NCBI RefSeq assembly: GCF_900091435.1
Contig: NZ_FMCS01000009.1
Coordinates: 186,001-250,000 of the forward strand
Direction of reading: 5' to 3'
Length of the DNA stretch: 64,000 nucleotides
DNA from: Micromonospora chaiyaphumensis
GTDB taxonomy: Bacteria > Actinomycetota > Actinomycetes > Mycobacteriales > Micromonosporaceae
Part shown: piece by piece, positions 16,185 to 25,931 of the stretch
Layout of the letters: the number at the start of each line of letters is the position of its first letter
How positions within the stretch are numbered: the first letter of the stretch is position 1
Translations under genes and position numbers: made by a program
The notes under the pieces: model-generated
The model's input: the letters and a program-made list of their open reading frames with translations, nothing else
What the model was told of the DNA's origin: nothing
Database searches by the model: none

Positions 16185-17171
16185 TTGGCCATCCTCGCCG
16201 TGGCATCGGTCGACACCGCCTGGCTGCCCCCGGCCGAGCGGTTCGACTTCTGGCAGGACGTGGTGGCCCGCGAGTCGGCGGCCGCCCGGATCAGCACCGC
16301 GCACGCCGGCGACTTCGCCGCCTCGGCCCGGGCCGTCGACCTCGGCGTGGTCCGGCTCGGCGCCTGGCGGTACCCGTCGCTGGAGCTGACCCGTACCCCC
16401 CGGCTGATCCACAGCTCGGACCCCGAGCTCTACCAGCTCGCACTGCCGCTGAACGGCCACGGCGTGGTGTCGCAGCAGCGGCAGTCGGGCCGGCTCGACC
16501 CGTCCGGTTTCGCCCTCATCGACACCGTCCGCCCGCACGGCTCCCGGCAGGTGCCGGACCGGGCCGCCGACGCGCTGGAGACGCTGACCGTGCTGGTGCC
16601 GCACCGGGCGCTGCCGCTGCCGCCGCGCCGGGCGGCGGCGCTGCTCGCCGCGAAGATCCCCGCCGACACCGGGATGGGCGCCCTGTTGGCCACCTTCCTG
16701 CGCCGGCTGGTGGCCCACCCCGAGCAGTACGACGCCTCGGACGCGCCACGGCTCGACCGGATCGCCCTGGACCTGATCGCCGGGACCCTGGCCCGGCATC
16801 TGGAGGCCGAACGGGAACTCCCGGTGGAGGTGCGGGTCACCGGCCTGCGGGCCCGGGTGGAGGCGTGGATCCGGGAGCACCTGGCCGACCCCGAGCTCAC
16901 GCCGACCGCCGTCGCGGAGGCGCACCACATGTCGGTGCGCGCACTGCACCGGCTCTTCGACGACACGGGCACGAGCGTGGCCGCCCTGATCCGCACGGCC
17001 CGGCTGGACGGCTGCTTCCGGGACCTGGCCGCCCCGGGGCTGCGGCACCTCGCCGTCCACCAGGTCGCCGCCCGCTGGGGCTTCCGGGACCGGGCGCACT
17101 TCAGCCGCGCGTTCCGGGCCGCGTACGGGTTCTCGCCCCGCGAGCACCGGGCCCGCAGCATCCGTACCTGA
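16185..17171 (+). CDS. AraC-family transcriptional regulator
   Basis: The 328-residue regulator has an N-terminal ligand-binding half of the FeaR/AraC_binding_2 type (LPPAERFDFWQDVV, then YQLALPLNGHGVVSQ and GFALIDTVRPH) and a C-terminal AraC DNA-binding domain. Two HTH motifs are visible: LTPTAVAEAHHMSVRALHRL and LAVHQVAARWGFRDRAHFSRAF ending in FSPREHR. It is encoded upstream of, and convergent with, the chitinase gene. A regulatory link is possible but not shown. The start is uncertain (TTG 16185, ATC 16191 or GTG 16200). Confidence 0.85.
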   Translation: MAILAVASVDTAWLPPAERFDFWQDVVARESAAARISTAHAGDFAASARAVDLGVVRLGAWRYPSLELTRTPRLIHSSDPELYQLALPLNGHGVVSQQRQSGRLDPSGFALIDTVRPHGSRQVPDRAADALETLTVLVPHRALPLPPRRAAALLAAKIPADTGMGALLATFLRRLVAHPEQYDASDAPRLDRIALDLIAGTLARHLEAERELPVEVRVTGLRARVEAWIREHLADPELTPTAVAEAHHMSVRALHRLFDDTGTSVAALIRTARLDGCFRDLAAPGLRHLAVHQVAARWGFRDRAHFSRAFRAAYGFSPREHRARSIRT

Positions 17172-17183
17172 ACGGGACACCGT

Positions 17184-17214
17184 GCGGGGAGGGGCCGGTG
17201 CGGCCCCTCCCCGC
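17184..17214. terminator. Bidirectional hairpin between the AraC gene and chitinase
   Basis: A perfect 13-bp stem (gcggggaggggcc at 17184-17196, complement at 17202-17214) with a 5-nt loop lies between two convergent genes. Confidence 0.75.
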
Positions 17215-17241
17215 CGGGTGGGTGGTGCGTCGGCCCTCGGC

Positions 17242-18879
<1,638 letters not shown>

Positions 18880-18901
18880 ACGGCGTCTCCCCAAACAGTT
18901 A

Positions 18902-18912
18902 GGAAACTTTCC
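18902..18912. promoter_or_regulatory. Palindromic operator in the chitinase leader
   Basis: GGAAACTTTCC is a perfect odd palindrome located 23-33 nt upstream of the chitinase ATG and just downstream of its predicted transcription start. A near-identical site lies at 19522-19534 at the NamZ promoter. The position suits a repressor. Confidence 0.6.
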
Positions 18913-18927
18913 AGATTGGATGCTGAG

Positions 18928-18956
18928 ACGCTACTCACGCGTCATCACTTCGTCAA
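18928..18956 (-). promoter_or_regulatory. Chitinase promoter (-35 TTGACG, -10 TAGCGT)
   Basis: Reading the minus strand, TTGACG (18951-18956) and TAGCGT (18928-18933) are 17 bp apart, near the vegetative consensus. Transcription would start near 18921, upstream of the operator. Confidence 0.6.
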
Positions 18957-19010
18957 GATGTAGATGCATCGATTCCTCGGGTCGGCCTCCGGACGGCCTC
19001 CGCGGCCCCG

Positions 19011-19016
19011 TAGCCT
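19011..19016 (+). promoter_or_regulatory. -10 box of the glutathione peroxidase gene (leaderless)
   Basis: TAGCCT lies 6 nt upstream of ATG 19023, the spacing expected for a leaderless transcript. Confidence 0.45.
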
Positions 19017-19022
19017 CGTCCC

Positions 19023-19514
19023 ATGACGGTTTTCGACGTGCAGATCGACGCCCTCGCCGGTGGCCCGGCCGACCTCGGGCGCTACCGCGGCCGGGCCCTG
19101 CTGGTGGTCAACGTGGCGTCCCGCTGCGGCCTCACCCCGCAGTACGCCGGCCTCCAGGCCCTCGCCGACGAGTACGCGGACCGGGGCCTCACCGTGCTCG
19201 GCGTGCCGTGCAACCAGTTCGCCGGCCAGGAGCCCGGCAGCGCCGCCGAGATCGAGGAGTTCTGCCAGGTCAACTACGGCGTGACGTTCCCGCTGACGGA
19301 GAAGGTCGACGTGAACGGCCCGGACCGGCACCCGCTCTACGCCGAACTGGTGTCCACCCCGGACGCCGAGGGGCACACCGGCGACGTGCGGTGGAACTTC
19401 GAGAAGTTCCTCGTGGCGCCGGACGGCACGGTGGCCGCCCGCTTCGCCCCGACGGTCACCCCCGACTCCCCCGAGCTGCGCGCCGCCGTCGAGAAGGTGC
19501 TGCCGGTCGGCTGA
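19023..19514 (+). CDS. Glutathione peroxidase-family (thioredoxin-dependent) peroxidase
   Basis: The 163-residue thioredoxin-fold peroxidase has the GPx motifs VNVASRCGLTPQY with a cysteine (residue 35) instead of selenocysteine, LGVPCNQFAGQEP and VRWNFEKFLV, so the Cys-Gln-Trp-Asn catalytic set is intact. Actinobacteria use mycothiol rather than glutathione, and such Cys-type enzymes usually draw electrons from thioredoxin; that is family knowledge. It reduces peroxides and lipid hydroperoxides in the cytoplasm. Single gene between the divergent chitinase and the NamZ gene. Confidence 0.92.
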   Translation: MTVFDVQIDALAGGPADLGRYRGRALLVVNVASRCGLTPQYAGLQALADEYADRGLTVLGVPCNQFAGQEPGSAAEIEEFCQVNYGVTFPLTEKVDVNGPDRHPLYAELVSTPDAEGHTGDVRWNFEKFLVAPDGTVAARFAPTVTPDSPELRAAVEKVLPVG

Positions 19515-19521
19515 CGCTTGT

Positions 19522-19534
19522 AGGGAACTTTCCT
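19522..19534. promoter_or_regulatory. Palindromic operator abutting the NamZ-gene -35 box
   Basis: AGGGAACTTTCCT is a near-perfect palindrome (one mismatch) that shares the GGRAACTTTCC core with the chitinase operator. It ends at the first base of the -35 hexamer, a position where a bound repressor would block RNA polymerase. Confidence 0.55.
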
Positions 19535-19562
19535 TGACCGCCCATCGAGCTGTAGCTAAATT
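19534..19562 (+). promoter_or_regulatory. NamZ-gene promoter (-35 TTGACC, -10 TAAATT)
   Basis: TTGACC (19534-19539) and TAAATT (19557-19562) are 17 bp apart. The predicted transcription start is near 19570, so ATG 19566 cannot be the start codon, whereas ATG 19587/19590 can. Confidence 0.55.
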
Positions 19563-19589
19563 TCAATGACCTCGGACGAGGAGGTCATG

Positions 19590-20882
19590 ATGGAGCGCAG
19601 AAAGTTCCTGGCCGGCGCGGGCGCGGTCACCGCGGGTGCGGTCGTCGCGGCGGCCCCGGGCACCCCCGGGCAGGCGGTGCCCGGGATCCGCCGGGTGGCG
19701 ACCGGCCTGGACGTGCTTGTCGATTCCGGCTTCGCCGCGCTGGCCGGCCAGCGGGTGGGGGTGGTGTCCAACCCGACCGGCGTGGACTCGGCCTACCGGC
19801 ACCTGGTCGACCTCATGCACGGGTCGGGCCGTGTGCAGGTCGTCGCGGCGTTCGGCCCCGAACACGGCTTCCGCGGCTCCGCCCAGGCCGGCGGCAGCGA
19901 GGGCACCGGGACGGACGCCCGCACCGGCATCACGGTCTACGACGCGTACGGCGCCAGCCAGGCCAAGTGGGAGAGCCTGTTCACGACCGCCGACGTGGAC
20001 ACCGTCGTCTTCGACATCCAGGACGTCGGCGCGCGGTTCTACACCTACATCTGGACGATGTACACCTCGATGGTCGCGGCGGCCCGCGTCGGCAAGCGGT
20101 ACGTCGTGCTCGACCGGCCCAACCCGGTCGGCGGGCGGGCGTACGGGCCCATGATGACGCCCGCCTACACGTCCGGCGTGGGGCTGAAGGAGATCGTCCA
20201 GCAGCACGGCATGACCGTCGGCGAGCTGGCCCGGTTCTTCAACGCGGAGTTCCTGCCCGCCGACGCCGGCCGGACCGTCGAGCTGGAGGTGGTGCGGTGC
20301 CGGAACTGGAAGCGGGACCGGCTCGCCGCCGACACCGACCTGCCCTGGGTGATGCCCAGCCCGAACATGCCCACGCCCGACACCGCGCTGGTCTATCCCG
20401 GCACCTGCCTTTTCGAGGGCGTCGCGTCGATCACCGAGGGGCGGGGCACCTGCCGGCCGTTCGAGCTGATCGGCGGGCTCGCCGGCGACTTCGACCACCA
20501 CTGGGGAGACCGGCTCAACGCCCGGGACCTGCCGGGCGTCGAGTTCCGCGAGGCCTACTTCTCGCCGACGGCGGCCGGGCAGAAGCCGGCCCTGCTCAAC
20601 AAGCTCTGCGCCGGCGTCGAGGTCAAGGTCGTCGACCGGGCCGCCTACGACCCGATCCGCACCGCGGTGGCGATGCTCGTCGAGGCGCGGAAGTACCCGG
20701 CGTTCGCGTGGCGGTTCGACTCGTACGACACCGTCCGGCCGTACTGGGTGGACAAGCTGACCGGCTCGCCCCGGCTGCGCACGATGATCGACGCCGGAGC
20801 CGACGTGGACGACGTGGTCGGCGCCTGGGCCGACGAGCTGGCGGCCTTCGACCGGCGCCGGCGCCCGTACCTGCTCTACTGA
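19590..20882 (+). CDS. NamZ-family (DUF1343) exo-beta-N-acetylmuramidase, Tat-exported
   Basis: The 430-residue protein begins MERRKFLAGAGAVTAGAVVAAAP, a twin-arginine signal (RRKFL), so it is exported folded. The body is DUF1343: VGVVSNPTGVD, VVAAFGPEHGFRGSAQAG, TGITVYDAYG, VVFDIQDVGARFYTYIWTM, VLDRPNPVGG and TDLPWVMPSPNMPT. Bacillus NamZ of this family removes terminal MurNAc from peptidoglycan fragments. The start is ATG 19590 (5 nt after GAGGAGG); 19587 is possible and 19566 lies upstream of the predicted transcription start. The shared operator with the chitinase suggests amino-sugar recycling. Confidence 0.85.
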   Translation: MERRKFLAGAGAVTAGAVVAAAPGTPGQAVPGIRRVATGLDVLVDSGFAALAGQRVGVVSNPTGVDSAYRHLVDLMHGSGRVQVVAAFGPEHGFRGSAQAGGSEGTGTDARTGITVYDAYGASQAKWESLFTTADVDTVVFDIQDVGARFYTYIWTMYTSMVAAARVGKRYVVLDRPNPVGGRAYGPMMTPAYTSGVGLKEIVQQHGMTVGELARFFNAEFLPADAGRTVELEVVRCRNWKRDRLAADTDLPWVMPSPNMPTPDTALVYPGTCLFEGVASITEGRGTCRPFELIGGLAGDFDHHWGDRLNARDLPGVEFREAYFSPTAAGQKPALLNKLCAGVEVKVVDRAAYDPIRTAVAMLVEARKYPAFAWRFDSYDTVRPYWVDKLTGSPRLRTMIDAGADVDDVVGAWADELAAFDRRRRPYLLY

Positions 20883-20883
20883 G

Positions 20884-20927
20884 CCGGCGTCGGGCCCGGG
20901 GTGTCCGCGCCCCGGGCCCCGCGCCGG
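20884..20927. terminator. Bidirectional hairpin between the NamZ and SGNH genes
   Basis: The inner stem gggcccgggg (20892-20901) pairs with 20910-20919, extended by ccggcg (20884-20889) with 20922-20927. It fills the gap between two convergent genes. Confidence 0.65.
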
Positions 20928-21731
20928 TCAGCCCGCGGCGGAGCGGAAGACCGGGTAGTAGCCGCCGGACTGCCCCGCGGCCGTCGGGTGGTACGACTTG
21001 GTGAGGTTCAGAACGTTCAACGCGTGCAGCCACTTCTCGCCGTAGCTGCACAGCTGGTGGCCCACGAAGATCGAGCGGACGTCGGCGAACGTGAAGCCGG
21101 CCGAGGTGGCCGCCGTGCGGGTGATGTCGTCGACCAGGTTGATCCCCTCGTTGATCTTCGCGCGGGAGGTGGCGCTGAGCCCGACGCAGACCGTGCCGAG
21201 CTGGTAGAAGACCGGGTAGCCGACGACCACGACCCGGGCGGAGGGCGCGCGGCTCCGGATGCCGTTGTAGACGTTGGCCAGCTTGCCCGGAAGCTCGGTG
21301 CGGGCCTTGTCCTCGGCGGCCTGGATGGCCGCCACGCACTGGGTCTCACCCTGGAGCACGCAGGTGCTCATGATGCTGGAGAAGCCGACGTCGTTGCCGC
21401 CGACCGTGACGCTGACCAGCGTGGTGGTCGAGGAGAGCGCGGAGAGCTGGTTGTTGATGACGTCCGTGGTGGTGGCGCCCGAGCAGGCGACCGAACGGTA
21501 CGAGGCCGGCCTGATGTTGGTGTTGTAGAGCGCCGGGTAGGAGTTGGTGCTGCGGAGGCACGATCCGCTCTCGGAGGTGTAGCTGTCGGCGCCGACGCCG
21601 GAGGCGTACGAGTCGCCGAGAGCGACGTAGCGGTCGGTCGGGGCCGCCTGGGCGGGGGTGGCCAGGGTCAGCGTGACGCCGAACGAAGCGGCCAGGGTCA
21701 GGGCGAGGGTGGCAAGACGGGATCTCCGCAC
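20928..21731 (-). CDS. Secreted SGNH/GDSL-family lipase or esterase
   Basis: This 267-residue exported hydrolase has a Sec signal peptide (about 1-29, ending PAQA). All SGNH blocks are present: VALGDSYASG with nucleophile Ser41, VACSGATTTDV (Gly), VTVGGNDVGF (Asn) and YHPTAAGQ (His) near the C-terminus. Several Cys residues (SCLRS, STCVLQGETQC, TVCVG, QLCSYG) fit the disulfide pattern of Streptomyces SGNH lipases. It probably hydrolyses acyl esters outside the cell. GTG 21731 follows an AGGAG. The AT-rich upstream region (21740-21850) is unusual for this chromosome and probably holds its promoter. Confidence 0.9.
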   Translation of the reverse strand: MRRSRLATLALTLAASFGVTLTLATPAQAAPTDRYVALGDSYASGVGADSYTSESGSCLRSTNSYPALYNTNIRPASYRSVACSGATTTDVINNQLSALSSTTTLVSVTVGGNDVGFSSIMSTCVLQGETQCVAAIQAAEDKARTELPGKLANVYNGIRSRAPSARVVVVGYPVFYQLGTVCVGLSATSRAKINEGINLVDDITRTAATSAGFTFADVRSIFVGHQLCSYGEKWLHALNVLNLTKSYHPTAAGQSGGYYPVFRSAAG

Positions 21732-21898
21732 GTCGCACTCCTGGGGGTGGGAAGTGGTGGTGGGAGATAGATATCAATGAATCGGAGCCGGACGGAAGAT
21801 CAACATTTCGCGCCGATTGCCCATAGACACTTATTGATACAAATCGTTGACACGGCGGTAACCGGGTCTGAAGGATTTCGCCAACGTGCGGGGCGGGC

Positions 21899-21904
21899 TA
21901 GGCT
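21899..21904 (+). promoter_or_regulatory. -10 box of the PLP dehydratase gene (leaderless)
   Basis: TAGGCT lies 6 nt before GTG 21911. No convincing Shine-Dalgarno precedes that start. Confidence 0.45.
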
Positions 21905-21910
21905 CGCCCG

Positions 21911-22858
21911 GTGCGGTTGATCACCGGGGACGACATCACGGCGGCCGAGCGGCGCCTCGACGGGCGGGTGGTCCGCACCCCGCTGCTGGACGCGCCGGCC
22001 CTCGGCGCCGACCTGGGCCTCCGGCTGGCCGTGAAGGCCGAGAACCTCCAGCACACCGGCAGCTTCAAGGTCCGCGGCGCCACGAACGCCCTGCTCGCCC
22101 ACACCGAGCGCGCCGGCGCACCCGCCGGGCTGGTGGCCTTCTCCGCCGGCAACCACGCGATCGCGGTGGCCCACGTCGCCCGCGCCGCCGGGCTGCCCGC
22201 GGTGGTCTGCATGCCGCCGCACGCGGTACCCGGCAAGCTGGCCGCGGTCCGCCGGCTCGGCGCCGAGGCGGTGCTCACCGACGACCTGCTGGCCACCGCC
22301 GAGGCGGTCGCGGCCGAGCGCGGCTTCCACCTGCTCGCGCCCTTCGACGACCCGGACGTGATCGCCGGTCAGGCCACCGTCGGTCGGGAGATCCTGGCCG
22401 ACGGTCCGCCCCCGGACCTGGTGCTCGTGCCGGTGGGCGGCGGCGGGCTGATCAGCGGGATCGCCGCGGCGATCCGGGCCGGGTCACCGGGCACGCGGAT
22501 CGTCGGCGTGGAGCCGGACGGGGCCAACGCCATGTCCCACGCGCTGCGGACCGGGACGCACACCCTGCCGGTCCGCCCCGCCTCGGTCGCCGACGGCCTG
22601 GCCGCCCCGTTCGCCGGGCGGCACACCCTGGCACACGTCCGGGCGCTGGTCGACACCGTGGTGGAGGTGCCGGAGGCGGCCGTCCTGCCCGCCTGGGCCG
22701 AGCTGGTGGAGGCCACGAGGCTGCTGGTCGAGCCGGCCGCCGCGGTCACCCTGGCGGCGCTGCGGGCGGGGCTCGTCGAGGTGGCGCCCGGCGAGCGAAC
22801 CGTCCTGGTGCTCAGCGGCGGCAACGTCGCCCCGGCCGTGCTGGCCACCCTCGGCTGA
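21911..22858 (+). CDS. PLP-dependent threonine/serine dehydratase (fold type II)
   Basis: The 315-residue enzyme shows the threonine dehydratase/serine racemase pattern: VVRTPLLDAPAL, AENLQHTGSFKVRGATNAL with the PLP lysine at residue 53, FSAGNHAIAVA, VVCMPPHAVPGKLAAV, VPVGGGGLISG (PLP phosphate loop) and LVLSGGNVAP. It lacks the ACT regulatory domain of biosynthetic IlvA, so it is a catabolic-type dehydratase producing 2-oxobutyrate or pyruvate, or a serine racemase. The exact reaction is unresolved. Confidence 0.87.
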   Translation: MRLITGDDITAAERRLDGRVVRTPLLDAPALGADLGLRLAVKAENLQHTGSFKVRGATNALLAHTERAGAPAGLVAFSAGNHAIAVAHVARAAGLPAVVCMPPHAVPGKLAAVRRLGAEAVLTDDLLATAEAVAAERGFHLLAPFDDPDVIAGQATVGREILADGPPPDLVLVPVGGGGLISGIAAAIRAGSPGTRIVGVEPDGANAMSHALRTGTHTLPVRPASVADGLAAPFAGRHTLAHVRALVDTVVEVPEAAVLPAWAELVEATRLLVEPAAAVTLAALRAGLVEVAPGERTVLVLSGGNVAPAVLATLG

Positions 22859-22920
22859 CCGGCCGCACCGGACAGCGGCCCGGCCGGCACCCGGGCATCA
22901 GACCGGCCGGCTCTCGCGCG

Positions 22921-23289
22921 TCAGACCGGGCGGCGGCCCGCGAAGCCGCACTCCACCCGGTGGTACCAGCGGATGTCGGTGTCCCCCTCCAGCCAGCACC
23001 AGAGCACGGCCCGGCCGTCCCGCTCACCGGGGAAGTCGAGCAGCACGGGGGCGATCCCCTTGACCTGGATGCCGTGCTGGTGGAACTCCTCCACGACGGC
23101 GTGCAGCCGGGCCTCCAGGGCCTTCACCTCGGCCAGCCCGCCGAGCGCGCTGACCCCGTGGTCGGCCAGGTCGATCCGGAGTTCGGCGAGGTCGGCGCGG
23201 AGCCGGATCAGCTCGTCAATGCGGGGCCGCAGGGTGGCCACCAAATGTCGCGCCTGGGCGAGAGTGAACACCGCGCCAGTATGGGACAC
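22921..23289 (-). CDS. DUF2203-family protein
   Basis: This 122-residue small protein has the DUF2203 pattern: FTLAQARHLVATLRPRIDEL, a helical hairpin, GGLAEVKALEARLHAVVEEFHQHGIQVKGI, and the C-terminal DGRAVLWCWLEGDTDIRWYH ending GFAGRRPV. The family is of unknown function and contains no obvious catalytic motif. GTG 23289 (VSHTGAVFTL) is preferred; GTG 23304 is an alternative. It converges on the dehydratase gene and shares its strand with proC 42 bp downstream of nothing related. Confidence 0.8.
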   Translation of the reverse strand: MSHTGAVFTLAQARHLVATLRPRIDELIRLRADLAELRIDLADHGVSALGGLAEVKALEARLHAVVEEFHQHGIQVKGIAPVLLDFPGERDGRAVLWCWLEGDTDIRWYHRVECGFAGRRPV

Positions 23290-23331
23290 GCCGCCCGGAA
23301 CCACTGCCGGTCGGCGCCCGGCACGCGCGGG

Positions 23332-24150
23332 TCAGTCGGCCTGGGCGGCCAGTTCGCGGGCCCGGTCCCGGGCCGCCTCGAGGGCCGCCAGCATGGCCGC
23401 GCGCACGCCGTGGTTCTCCAGCTCGCGGATGGCGTTGATGGTGGTGCCGGCCGGCGAGGTGACCGCCTCGCGCAGCTTCACCGGGTGCTCGCCGGAGTCG
23501 CGCAGCATCACGGCCGAGCCGATGGCGGTCTGCACGATGAGGTCGTGCGCCACCTGGCGGGGCAGGCCCAGCAGGATGCCCGCGTCGATCATGGCCTCGA
23601 CCAGCAGGTAGAAGTAGGCCGGGCCGGAGCCGGAGAGGGCGGTCACCGCGTCCTGCTGGGACTCGGGCACCCGCAGGGTGGCGCCGAGCGGCTTGAACAT
23701 CTCCTCGGCGAGGGCCAGGTGCGCGCCGGTGGCGTGTGCGCCGGGCGAGATGGCGCTCATCGCCTCGTCGACCAGGGCGGGGGTGTTGGTCATGACCCGG
23801 ACCACCGGGGTGCCCTCGGGCAGCCGGCGGTTGAAGAACGCGGTGGGCAGGCCGGCGCAGAGCGAGATGACCAGCTTGTCGGCGGGCACCTTCGGGCCGA
23901 TCTCGTCGAGCAGCGCGGCCGCGTCCTGCGGCTTGACGGAGACGGCCAGCACCTCGGCCTCGTCGACCGCGGTCAGGTTGTCCACCACCCGGACGCCGTA
24001 CCGGGCGGTCAGTTCCTCGGCGCGCGCGGGCCGCCGGGCGGTGGCGAGCAGCCGCTCGACCGGCCAGCCCGAGCGGAGCAGGCCGGAGAGCATCAGCTCG
24101 CCGATCTTGCCCGCGCCGATCACCGCGACCGTGTGCACCTCGGGTGCCAT
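23332..24150 (-). CDS. proC: Pyrroline-5-carboxylate reductase
   Basis: The 272-residue enzyme performs the last step of proline synthesis (NAD(P)H reduction of P5C). It opens with the Rossmann motif AVIGAGKIGELML, followed by VSVKPQDA, VISLCAGLPTAFF and VRVMTNTPALVDEAM. It ends in the ProC signature region ALSGSGPAYFYLLVEAMIDAG, REAVTSPAGTTINAIREL, matching family length. Downstream of pfkA on the same strand with a 70-bp gap, so possibly one transcript. Confidence 0.95.
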   Translation of the reverse strand: MAPEVHTVAVIGAGKIGELMLSGLLRSGWPVERLLATARRPARAEELTARYGVRVVDNLTAVDEAEVLAVSVKPQDAAALLDEIGPKVPADKLVISLCAGLPTAFFNRRLPEGTPVVRVMTNTPALVDEAMSAISPGAHATGAHLALAEEMFKPLGATLRVPESQQDAVTALSGSGPAYFYLLVEAMIDAGILLGLPRQVAHDLIVQTAIGSAVMLRDSGEHPVKLREAVTSPAGTTINAIRELENHGVRAAMLAALEAARDRARELAAQAD

Positions 24151-24220
24151 GAGCCGTACCCCTCTCGGTGGAGGTGCGGCGCGGCGGGCCCGCCGGGACC
24201 CGCCGCGCCGCCCGCCGTCG

Positions 24221-25249
24221 TCAGCTGCCGAAGAAGACCTCGGCCTCGGCGTACCGCTCCAGCGGCACGGTCTTCAGCTCCCGGGTGGCGTCGGCCAGCG
24301 GGACGCGGACGATGTCCGTGCTCTGCATCGCGACCATCTTGCCCCAGTCGCCCTCGTTGGCGGCGTCGATGGCGTGCAGGCCGAGCCGGGTGGCGAGCAC
24401 CCGGTCGAACGCGGTCGGGGTGCCGCCGCGCTGGATGTGGCCGAGCACCACGGTGCGGGCCTCCTTGCCGGTCTTCGCCTCCAGCTGCTCGGCGAGCCAC
24501 TGGCCGATGCCGCCGAGGCGGACGTGGCCGAACGCGTCGAGCTCCTGGTTGTGCAGCACCATCTGGCCGTCCAGCGGCTGGGCGCCCTCGGCGACCACGA
24601 CGATCGGGGCGTACTGGTGCTGGAAGCGCTTCTCGACGTAGCCGGCGACCTGCTCGACGTCGAACTGCCGCTCCGGCAGCAGGATCACGTTGGCGCCGCC
24701 GGCGAGACCGGCGTGCAGGGCGATCCAGCCGGCGTGCCGGCCCATCACCTCGACGACCAGGGTGCGGTGGTGGCTCTCCGCCGTGGTGTGCAGCCGGTCG
24801 ATCGCCTCCATGGCGATGTTGACCGCGGTGTCGAAGCCGAAGGTGTAGTCGGTGGCGCCGAGGTCGTTGTCGATGGTCTTCGGCACGCCGATGACGTGGA
24901 CGCCCAGCTCGTGCAGCTTGGTGGCGACACCCAGGGTGTCCTCGCCGCCGATCGCGATGAGCGCGTCCACGCCCTGCGCGGCGAGGTTGTCCTTGATCCG
25001 CTCGACGCCGCCGTCGATCTTGAAGGGGTTGGTCCGGGACGAGCCGAGGATGGTGCCGCCGCGCGGCAGGATGCCCCGGACGTCCGCGATGCCCAGCGGC
25101 TTGGACAGGCCCTCCAGCGGACCCTTCCAGCCGTCGCGGAAGCCCACGAACTCGTGACCGTAGGTGGCGACGCCCTTGCGGACCACCGCCCGAATCACCG
25201 CATTGAGACCTGGGCAGTCGCCGCCGCCGGTGAGCACGCCGATACGCAT
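24221..25249 (-). CDS. 6-phosphofructokinase, probably pyrophosphate-dependent
   Basis: This 342-residue PfkA-family enzyme has GVLTGGGDCPGLNAVIR, IAIGGEDTLG, VPKTIDNDL, VEVMGRHAGWIALH and LGHIQRGGTPTAFDR. In E. coli numbering, which happens to coincide here, position 104 is Asp and 124 is Lys. Gly at these positions marks ATP enzymes, and Asp104/Lys124 is the pattern of PPi-dependent enzymes such as that of Amycolatopsis methanolica. It converts fructose-6-P to the 1,6-bisphosphate, reversibly if PPi is used. ATG 25249 has AGGAGG upstream. Donor specificity is inferred from these residues. Confidence 0.88.
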   Translation of the reverse strand: MRIGVLTGGGDCPGLNAVIRAVVRKGVATYGHEFVGFRDGWKGPLEGLSKPLGIADVRGILPRGGTILGSSRTNPFKIDGGVERIKDNLAAQGVDALIAIGGEDTLGVATKLHELGVHVIGVPKTIDNDLGATDYTFGFDTAVNIAMEAIDRLHTTAESHHRTLVVEVMGRHAGWIALHAGLAGGANVILLPERQFDVEQVAGYVEKRFQHQYAPIVVVAEGAQPLDGQMVLHNQELDAFGHVRLGGIGQWLAEQLEAKTGKEARTVVLGHIQRGGTPTAFDRVLATRLGLHAIDAANEGDWGKMVAMQSTDIVRVPLADATRELKTVPLERYAEAEVFFGS

Positions 25250-25427
25250 GATCTGCTCATCCTCCTGGAGCATCAGGTGAAGCCCGGATAAGCCCCAGGA
25301 TATGTGTCAGATCAGACCATCGGCGCCGTTGCCGGCCCGGGGCGGGCCGTCAGTGCGCACTGTAGTCGGCGTGGGTGCGCGCCGACACCGCGCCCCGGCC
25401 CGTTCCGGCCCCCGGACCGGCTACCGC

Positions 25428-25931
25428 TCAGTAGCTGACCTCGTGGTTCTCCCCCGCCTTCGGCGGGTGCCCGGTGACCGCCGCCCGGGCCAGGCCGAGC
25501 AGGTTCACCACCGTGTTGCCCGGCGCGTCCCAGTACTCGGCCGAGCCGGCGTGGACCCGGATGAGCGTGATGCCCGGGGTGTCCAGCCCGTCCGGGAACC
25601 AGGCCCTCAGCAGCGGGTTCCACAGCCGCTCGGCCCGGGCCCGGTCCCACTGCTCGACGGCGGTGCCGGCCACGGACACCCAGGCGTGGTGCCGCTGGTC
25701 GGAAAAACCCACGTTGACCTGGGGGTTGACCCGGATCTGGCGGACCTTCGCGGAGTCCGCGTACGCGAAGAACCACAGGTCGCCGTCGAACTCGGCCTCC
25801 TGGAGCCCCATGGGGCGGCTGACCAGCCGCCCGTCGACTGCGGTGGTGGTCAGCAGGCAGATGCGCGCGTCCCGGATCAGCTCGGTGACCCGGCGGCGGC
25901 CATCCTCGGCGCTGGTCGGCTGCTGGCTCAT
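25428..25931 (-). CDS. PNPOx-fold flavin-binding protein (general stress protein 26-like)
   Basis: The 167-residue split-barrel protein has RICLLTTTAVDGRLVSRPM, DGDLWFFAYADSAKVRQI, NPQVNVGFSD and WVSVAGTAVE, then WFPDGLDTPGITLIRV. This is the pyridoxamine-phosphate-oxidase-like general stress protein 26 pattern. Such proteins bind FMN or F420; the cofactor and substrate are unknown. It has a perfect CGGTTCG-atg-CGAACCG inverted repeat just upstream of its start (25949-25965), possibly an operator or the end of the exoribonuclease transcript. Confidence 0.85.
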   Translation of the reverse strand: MSQQPTSAEDGRRRVTELIRDARICLLTTTAVDGRLVSRPMGLQEAEFDGDLWFFAYADSAKVRQIRVNPQVNVGFSDQRHHAWVSVAGTAVEQWDRARAERLWNPLLRAWFPDGLDTPGITLIRVHAGSAEYWDAPGNTVVNLLGLARAAVTGHPPKAGENHEVSY

